Shown piece by piece: positions 58,293-64,000 of a stretch of DNA of 64,000 nt. The position numbers and the translations under genes are program-made. Each line of letters starts with the position of its first letter. Within the stretch, counting starts at the first letter, position 1. The DNA comes from Ptiloglossa arizonensis (Eukaryota > Arthropoda > Insecta > Hymenoptera > Colletidae). The DNA lies in NCBI RefSeq assembly GCF_051014685.1, contig NC_135058.1, positions 8,470,811-8,534,810 of the forward strand. The letters run 5' to 3'. A model generated the notes under the pieces. It was given only the letters and a program-made list of their open reading frames with translations, searched no databases and was not told where the DNA came from.

Positions 58293-59420
58293 CTGTTTAT
58301 CTCTACACGTTCCCCTCTCAAAGGCCACATAGGTCCCCCGTGAAGAATTCGACAATCTCGAGTCCCAAAAAATACTTTCCACGCAGACGAGAGGACCGGT
58401 AACTCGGCCCGGTTCCAGCGTCGAATTCTCCGATAGCTTTTGATTAAATTTCGTTGAAAAGTTGCACGAGCGACGCGATGGCGCGAACATCCCTAAAACG
58501 CTCGCACTGTCTGCTCGCTCGCCGCGTGTGCGCGCGTGTGTGTCTACCATCTATTTACCTACTTACTAATTGCCACTTTGCTGTGTCAACGAAGTACCCT
58601 CGTCGCCACCGTTAAAAAGCCTTGGCTGCCGGTGAAGCGCAATACAGTGCAAAACGCCGCCTCTGTACCCGCGAGTCGACTAATCGCGTCAGAAGACACG
58701 CATCGATGTCGATGAAAGCGTCGCACGCCTACTCTCTGTATCTTCGTAAGCGAAACGCCTGGAAATCAATGGGCCCCGATTGAATTACCCGCGAAACGAA
58801 CGGAAACCGAAATAACCGGCGCCACCCGATCGAGGCCGAAGGTTAACGATGACGGTACACGATTACGTCATCGATAAACACCGACTCTTCCGAACGTGGA
58901 AAATTACGAAATTTTCTGAGAATTTTCTTTTTTTTTTTTGAGGAAACGAGAGAAGGGGTTGGTGCGAAACTTTGGGGATATATTTATTTACCATTCGAGT
59001 AAATATGTGAATTTTTCGACGATTGTACTGAGAGAAGTTAACGAGAAATTACTGAATATTTTCATGATACGATTTTGTTTAAGAGAATAACCGTACAATG
59101 TACTTACCACTTTATTTCCGGAACTACTTCATTTATTACACTTATACTATCTTGCAATATTTCTATAAACGGTTTCAAAGAGTACGTTTTCAAGATTATT
59201 GATTTTACCGAAGTGCAATGTGTAAATTGATTTTTTTTAGACAATAAATAGAATGCTCCCTTAGTGGGAGAACATAATATGTACATGATATTTTAATGTC
59301 AATGATTTTGTAATACACATATTTATAATCAGACTTTATTAAATAGAGGACAATTATAAAATCTTCAGGCTTTTATGATCGGTTCACGATTCGGTAAGAA
59401 TGAGTAATATTTCGGTGCAA
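58293..59420. other. Unique sequence, no gene supported
   Basis: CpG-rich at 58330-58870, AT-rich after. Frame 58281-58550 (-) is 89 codons, unrecognised. Nothing else seen. Confidence 0.45.
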
Positions 59421-59672
59421 CGAGAAATATCACTGCGTTTCCGTATCTGCTAATTGGGCTCATCAGTAACGCTTATATAGCAGATCCTGCCTTAGACGCG
59501 ACACTATTAATCGTTCGAACAGTCTGCTCACACTGATTATCTTCTAATAAACCACCGATTAATTGTAGACTGCTCGAACGATTAATGGCGTCATGTGTAG
59601 AGGAACATCTGCTGGATAAACCTTACCGATGAGTCCCAACCAGTAGATCCTGGACGAAACAGGGTAATATCG
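59421..59672. repeat. Foldback element, about 105-bp inverted arms, 41-base loop
   Basis: 59421-59525 pairs with 59567-59672. The inner part is strongest: ATTAATCGTTCGAACAGTCT at 59506-59525 against AGACTGCTCGAACGATTAAT (59567-59586). Further out GGGCTCATCAGTAA faces TTACCGATGAGTCCC, and TATCTGCTAATTGGG faces CCCAACCAGTAGATC. Overall identity is about three quarters to four fifths with few indels, and outer bases (ATATCACTGCGTTTC) still match weakly. This is the structure of a foldback MITE or a long-hairpin RNA gene. No TSD was identified with certainty and no coding frame runs through it. Confidence 0.88.
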
Positions 59673-60717
59673 ATCTTCGTGTCGAGAATACGATTGCGCG
59701 AAGACAAATTTTTTTTTGCAATACGTTGGAATTTTCTGGAAATCTACGGAAAATTTCTTCTCTGTAACCAAAAGGTTAATTCAATGTACACCTCGCACGA
59801 TTTAGTACACACTTTGCCACGAAGATGAAAGAAAATGATACAGGAAAATATTGAACGGTATAACGATATCTATTTAGAACAATATTTGTTTCCAAACTCC
59901 AACAATATACTTGCAAAGTGAAGTTTTACTTTCTTTCGAATAAAATCTCATAATTTCTGGAATAGAACAATGCCTCTCGTCCATCTAGATATAGAATTAA
60001 AAATTCAAAAAATATTTCACGAAATGTTTCAATCGAAAATATCTCAATCGAAAAGCAAAAAGAAACGATTCCTAAGCAACAGCAGAACGCTCGAATATCC
60101 TCTCGAGTAGATATGTAAAATCGCTTCGTAACACATTCGTAACCCTCAAGGGGTAGGCTCGGGCGAAACGTTAAAATAAAAGTGATTTGCAATATTTTCC
60201 AAACAGTTCTCCCCCACCTTAAACAAGCCGAACTCTCGATACACTTCCATTCCGTTTCCTCGCGAACTTATTTATACTTTACTAGCAAGTAAGTACCATT
60301 TATCCCGGTCCGTTTTCCCCGGTGTACCTAATTTTTCGAAATCCATCCATCGTGAAGCGCGTAATGTATTCCAATGGGAGTCAAGCTCGAGCCCTGCACG
60401 CCTACTTGAGAGGGGTTCGAGTATATTTACCATCGCCCCAGTCTCCGTGAGATCGGTATGGAAATGCGCGATATTCGTATTAATAATTACCGATTTTTCA
60501 TCCGTAATCGTTACAAGGGTCCCTGGATCGGATGTCCACGCGACCGTGGTGGAGGGGAGTGGAGTTTGGGAAACGTGTAACCGAGTCGAACGACGAAACG
60601 ATCGCAGCGGGGGTAGCCAACGTGGCTATTAATTTCATTGTCTTTGTCGCGCGATACCAGTGGTGGGGGGTTTAGAGGGTGGGGTAGGGGACCTCGAGGG
60701 TCGAAATTGCCCCTTGA
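59673..60717. other. Unique sequence, no gene supported
   Basis: AT-rich to about 60200, then CpG-richer. A GTG-initiated frame at 60447-60632 (+) begins with a hydrophobic stretch (CAIFVLIITDFSSVIV) like a signal peptide but has no ATG at its start. It is mentioned because the coding-like stretch at 60718-60963 follows. Confidence 0.4.
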
Positions 60718-60963
60718 AATATTCAGCAGTCTGGCCTTGGACCGGGGAACGCTCGAAGAGGGTTAAAAACGCAAGGGTTAGCGTGGTTGTTCCACGTTCC
60801 AGCGGTAAAGCAGACCTTGGAGAACGTCGTCGACGTCGAGGAAGACGAGGGCGAGAACGTCGTCTCCGCGCAAGTGACGACGCTGTCGGCCCCCTTACGT
60901 GACTCCGACTCTGACGCCACCGGCCCCTACGAGTGCCTCCTTAATTACCGGAGCTATAAATAA
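60718..60963 (+). CDS. Candidate terminal coding exon, acidic, possibly Ig-like, unidentified
   Basis: The frame containing 60781-60783 is open from 60718 to the TAA at 60961-60963. From about 60803 its codons are strongly GC-ending, unlike the flanks, and the peptide is balanced and acidic: NVVDVEEDEGENVV, SAQVTTLSAPLRDSDS, then DATGPYECLLNYRSYK and stop. SAQVTTLSAPLRDSDSD leading to PYEC loosely resembles strands E-F of an Ig domain (D-x-G-x-Y-x-C), but the preceding strands are absent from this exon, so this is weak. Acceptor-like CACGTTCCAG ends at 60802. No ATG is in frame, so it would be an internal or last exon. The alternative is a chance frame in GC-rich DNA; the reverse strand is open too (60723-60920). 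Confidence 0.33.
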   Translation, partial: NIQQSGLGPGNARRGLKTQGLAWLFHVPAVKQTLENVVDVEEDEGENVVSAQVTTLSAPLRDSDSDATGPYECLLNYRSYK

Positions 60964-63224
60964 AAGCGACGGGAAAATACGAAAAAGGGATAATTAATTC
61001 TGTAACGCGGCCTAGCGGAACGGTAGGCCGTGCCGCGGCCACTGGTTAACATTTTAGAATTAATTCATTGCAGTTCGGGAACTATACTCGTGAGTTTTGA
61101 GAAAGTCGCAGGTAAGCGTTCGTTTCCGCTGACTTGCGCTTTTCGTTTATAGGAACGTTCGAACGGGCACGATGGTGACGCGAGGGACCGACCGATGGGT
61201 GTGTATCGGTCTGGGTTAGTTTTATAATTAATTAACGAACGGTGGTGAGGTTAAGATAATCGTAAGTGAGAGTAATTTTGCCTGCGTTTATAATATTAGG
61301 TTTGTGGAAGTTCGAAGGGATGTAATGTTAACGCAGAGATTGATCAATAGACATCTATTGGTTAATAGAACGATATCTATAATCAATATTTATCTATTGA
61401 TAAGTAGACGTTGTTGGTATGTATTAGATTGGGATAGTTTTATAATTAATTTTGACAGAGATTGATAAATAGATGTTTATTACCTTAGAACAATTACATC
61501 GCTTAAAATTGTGACAAATCTACCAACAAGATACAATCTCTCTCCAATAGATAGTACAAAAGAATAGTGATTGCAATAAGACAAACGTAATGGAATGATT
61601 GTTCAAAAATTGCAGAAATAAATTCAATTTGTCCTCGTAAGAATGAACCGCCAAAAGTAGAGCTAATTAGGAGAAGTAATCCGTAAACGGATCGGAGAAG
61701 GGCGGTTGGGGTTATCGATGAAAATTAATCGTGTCGTGTTCGCGTGGATTTTGTCCAGCCTCCCCCTCCCCTTTTATTTTGCATGTAAAACGAGTGGCGT
61801 GAACGGTCGAACGAGTTTTATCGTTTCGTCGATTAGGGGACGGATTTAATCACTTCCTCGTGGTCAGTTTATTCCAGGGACTTGTACCAATATTATAACG
61901 CTATCATCCGCTTGCGTCGGGGATTTCGAACCCTTATAGAAGTAGAGGAACGAAAATATAGATACACCATCGTTTATTAATTTCTTTCACGGATCACGAT
62001 ATTGTAAATGCTTTCGAATTTACAATTCGATTCAAACGAAATAATTTAATAATCGATAACAAGCAAATTTTGTTACCAATGAAATACTGTAAAAGAAATT
62101 GTACTTTTATCGAGGTACCTAGGTAAAATGTCTCCTTATCAAGTGTCAAACCAAACAAATTTTTTTCAGTATTTATTATACACTCAATGTTATAAATCAT
62201 TTCAATCAAAATCATTTGAAATTAATTACGTAAAATCTTCAATAGTACCCACGTCTCGTTTCCAAGTAATTCAGTTTCCTTATATTTCTCTAGATGGTGG
62301 TCAGTCGTTAATATTTGACAGTGGTGCAAGTTCCAGCAAGGCAATTTTGACTTCTCAATAAAGCGTTCGCGTGTAATTCCAGTGTGGTCGGTCCTTAACA
62401 ATTTTTCCATTCGTGTTACGACTCTTTCCACGGACAATTTCAAACGATAGATACATTACAAATTATCCTATTTTTTTTTACAGACTAAAGGTACGCAAAA
62501 AAATTGCCAAACGCAGAAAATAAATGATCGACCATAGTCGTTCGATGGAATTTCGAAGCGAATCCCCTGGAATTTTCAACGGCGTTAAATTGACGAGAGT
62601 ATGTATATATTATTTAGATCGCGAGTCAAAGAGAAGATTTCCAAAATGTACGAGAGAGAGCACTTAACGGTGTGAATTATTTCGGCCGAATTTTCGAGGC
62701 TAATCTGGCAAAATCCCCAACGGTGTCAGCGTCCCGAAACTAAGAAAGCTGTAGATTACACACGCGCGCGCATATCCGATACTGTCAAACTGTGGACCAA
62801 GTGCATTAGCGTAAATCATCACGAAGTATCGGTGAACTGTTACGCGGGAACGGAGCCTACGCCACTGCACGAAAAACGAACTCTCGAGTCCTCGTGGCCC
62901 CCCGATCCAGGTTGAAGATCATCGGGCGATCGAGGGAACACGACGCGTCGCACCTGAAGCACAGGGAACGTGTTTACAGCACCTGTCGAGGTGTGCTCGT
63001 ACGCAACCAGCAGAATGTATATTTCGCGCTGACAGATGCGATGTTCGATTCGTCGTAAATACGGCCCGTAACGCCCGAAAGAGCATTCTGCGAGACTACG
63101 TTTCACGGCTGGTAATCTTCGATCGATTTCGCGAACAGGAAGTACAATGTACCACTTCTTGCGGTACGTTCCTTTTTTTTTTCTTCTTCTTTTTTTCTTT
63201 TTTTCTTATTTTAGTCGCTCAGGA
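60964..63224. other. AT-rich unique sequence, no gene supported
   Basis: Unique DNA with chance frames. TTGCAG at 61068-61073 and CGCAG|GTAAGC at 61107-61116 bracket 38 bases (61074-61111) in a way a micro-exon would, but the acceptor lacks a pyrimidine tract. Nothing else recognised. Confidence 0.4.
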
Positions 63225-63830
63225 AGATTGGCGAAAGTCACCGGTCGAACGAACCGACAACCCTCGGTAATTCAACTTTTTTACTCGCGAGCGAAAAAAA
63301 GAATTACGCGACGCGAAAGTAGGGAATATCGACCTCCGGATACGATCGTTTTAGAATCTTTTTTAGACGACAAAAAAACGACACGGACGATCAACCGACG
63401 AGTGAAATAAATAATGTAATCGGGAAATATTAAGCGCGCACGATTCGACGAATAATTTAGAAAACTTTGAACGCGATGGAAATATATCACGAACGGTCGA
63501 CCCTTCGTAATTGAATTTTTTCTTCGTAAACAAAATCACGTAGTTAGCAGATATTAATACGTAGACACGAGTCGAGGAATAATTTACATTTTTCAACGCG
63601 ATGGAAAAAGCGATACGGACCCCGTTATCCCTCTGTAACTCGATTCTCATTTCGCGAGTGAAGAAAAAAAAGAAAAACAAAAAATGGTACAATATGGAAC
63701 TAGAAAATATTAACCCCCGGGTGGAAATTAACATTCGTTTCGCAATTTTTAACGCGATGAAAAAACGCTACGCAACGTGCGTAACTGAATTTCTCCTCGC
63801 GAGTGAGAACACACCGCGCGCGCGATAACG
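63225..63830. repeat. Diverged tandem repeat, about 125-155 bp, four copies
   Basis: AACGCGATGRAAA occurs at 63470, 63596 and 63752. Each unit also has GTAAYTNGAATTTTTYC followed by CGCGAGTGAAGAAAAA or similar (about 63267, 63507, 63636, 63780) and an AGAAAATATTAA-like block. The first copy is the most decayed. Short frames here repeat related peptides and are not genes. Confidence 0.8.
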
Positions 63831-64000
63831 CGAAAAACAAATATCAACTTTCAGCTACGAACGAACAATTAATTTACAATGCTCAACCCGGGAGAAAAAA
63901 AATATACGTTTACGCGGGACCACGAGCATGATTCGAGGTTGATGCCGAATCTACTCCCGGTCTGAGGACGAAAGTTTTCACTTGGAGTGCCCGCTCCAAG
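63831..64000. other. Window end, no feature recognised
   Basis: Unique sequence after the last array. CGAAAGTTTTCACTTGGAGT near the end may be continuing unique DNA. Confidence 0.4.

Overview
This 64 kb window looks like nuclear DNA of an arthropod, most plausibly a hymenopteran insect (bee, ant or wasp). The sequence is AT-leaning but CpG is abundant everywhere, including in AT-rich stretches. It carries many diverged tandem repeats, scattered GC-rich CpG blocks, and a relic resembling the insect Tc1/mariner-like transposases with an RSPDxNxLDF motif. The taxon is an inference; no diagnostic gene (rRNA, mitochondrial or highly conserved coding) is present.

No complete protein-coding gene can be supported. 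There is no rRNA, CRISPR array or operon-like packing, and no tRNA was recognised. Most open frames longer than 60 codons either lie in simple repeats or GC-rich DNA where stops are rare, or lack an ATG. Four weak exon candidates are listed: an ATG exon with a strong phase-0 donor at 50545-50625 (+), an ATG frame at 20155-20424 (-), a GC3-rich coding-like stretch ending in a stop at 60718-60963 (+), and an open frame at 16490-16697 (+). The window is best read as a gene desert or the inside of a very long intron or regulatory domain, with possible edge or first exons in the CpG-rich blocks.

The dominant feature is local tandem duplication. At least 26 separate arrays or short duplications, most unrelated to each other in sequence, together fill about a quarter of the window. 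Monomers range from 10 bp (43090-43405), 33-34 bp (4373-4485), 50 bp (18453-19800), 60 bp (14598-15005), 72 bp (53696-53838) and 92 bp (350-720) up to a recurrent 100-200 bp class (1695-2150, 6660-7690, 9470-10270, 22740-24400, 30040-32040, 40150-40760, 44256-44945, 45845-47110, 55115-55915, 63225-63830 and others).

The most unusual structures are: (i) two arrays of the same 50-bp unit in opposite orientation at 18453-19860, which could fold into long double-stranded RNA; (ii) a foldback with about 105-bp arms at 59421-59672; (iii) a 60-bp array at 14598-15005 in which each unit carries a short hairpin, with a paired base change in one copy; (iv) a 14-module array at 30060-32040 and a roughly 190-bp array at 22740-24400. 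A 71-bp element shared by 15732-15802 and 22573-22643 may be a dispersed repeat or a conserved non-coding element. GC-rich blocks lie at about 3085-4140, 7690-8520, 10240-10690, 16160-16700, 19860-20450, 24440-25450, 28000-29160, 50150-51130 and 52330-53690.
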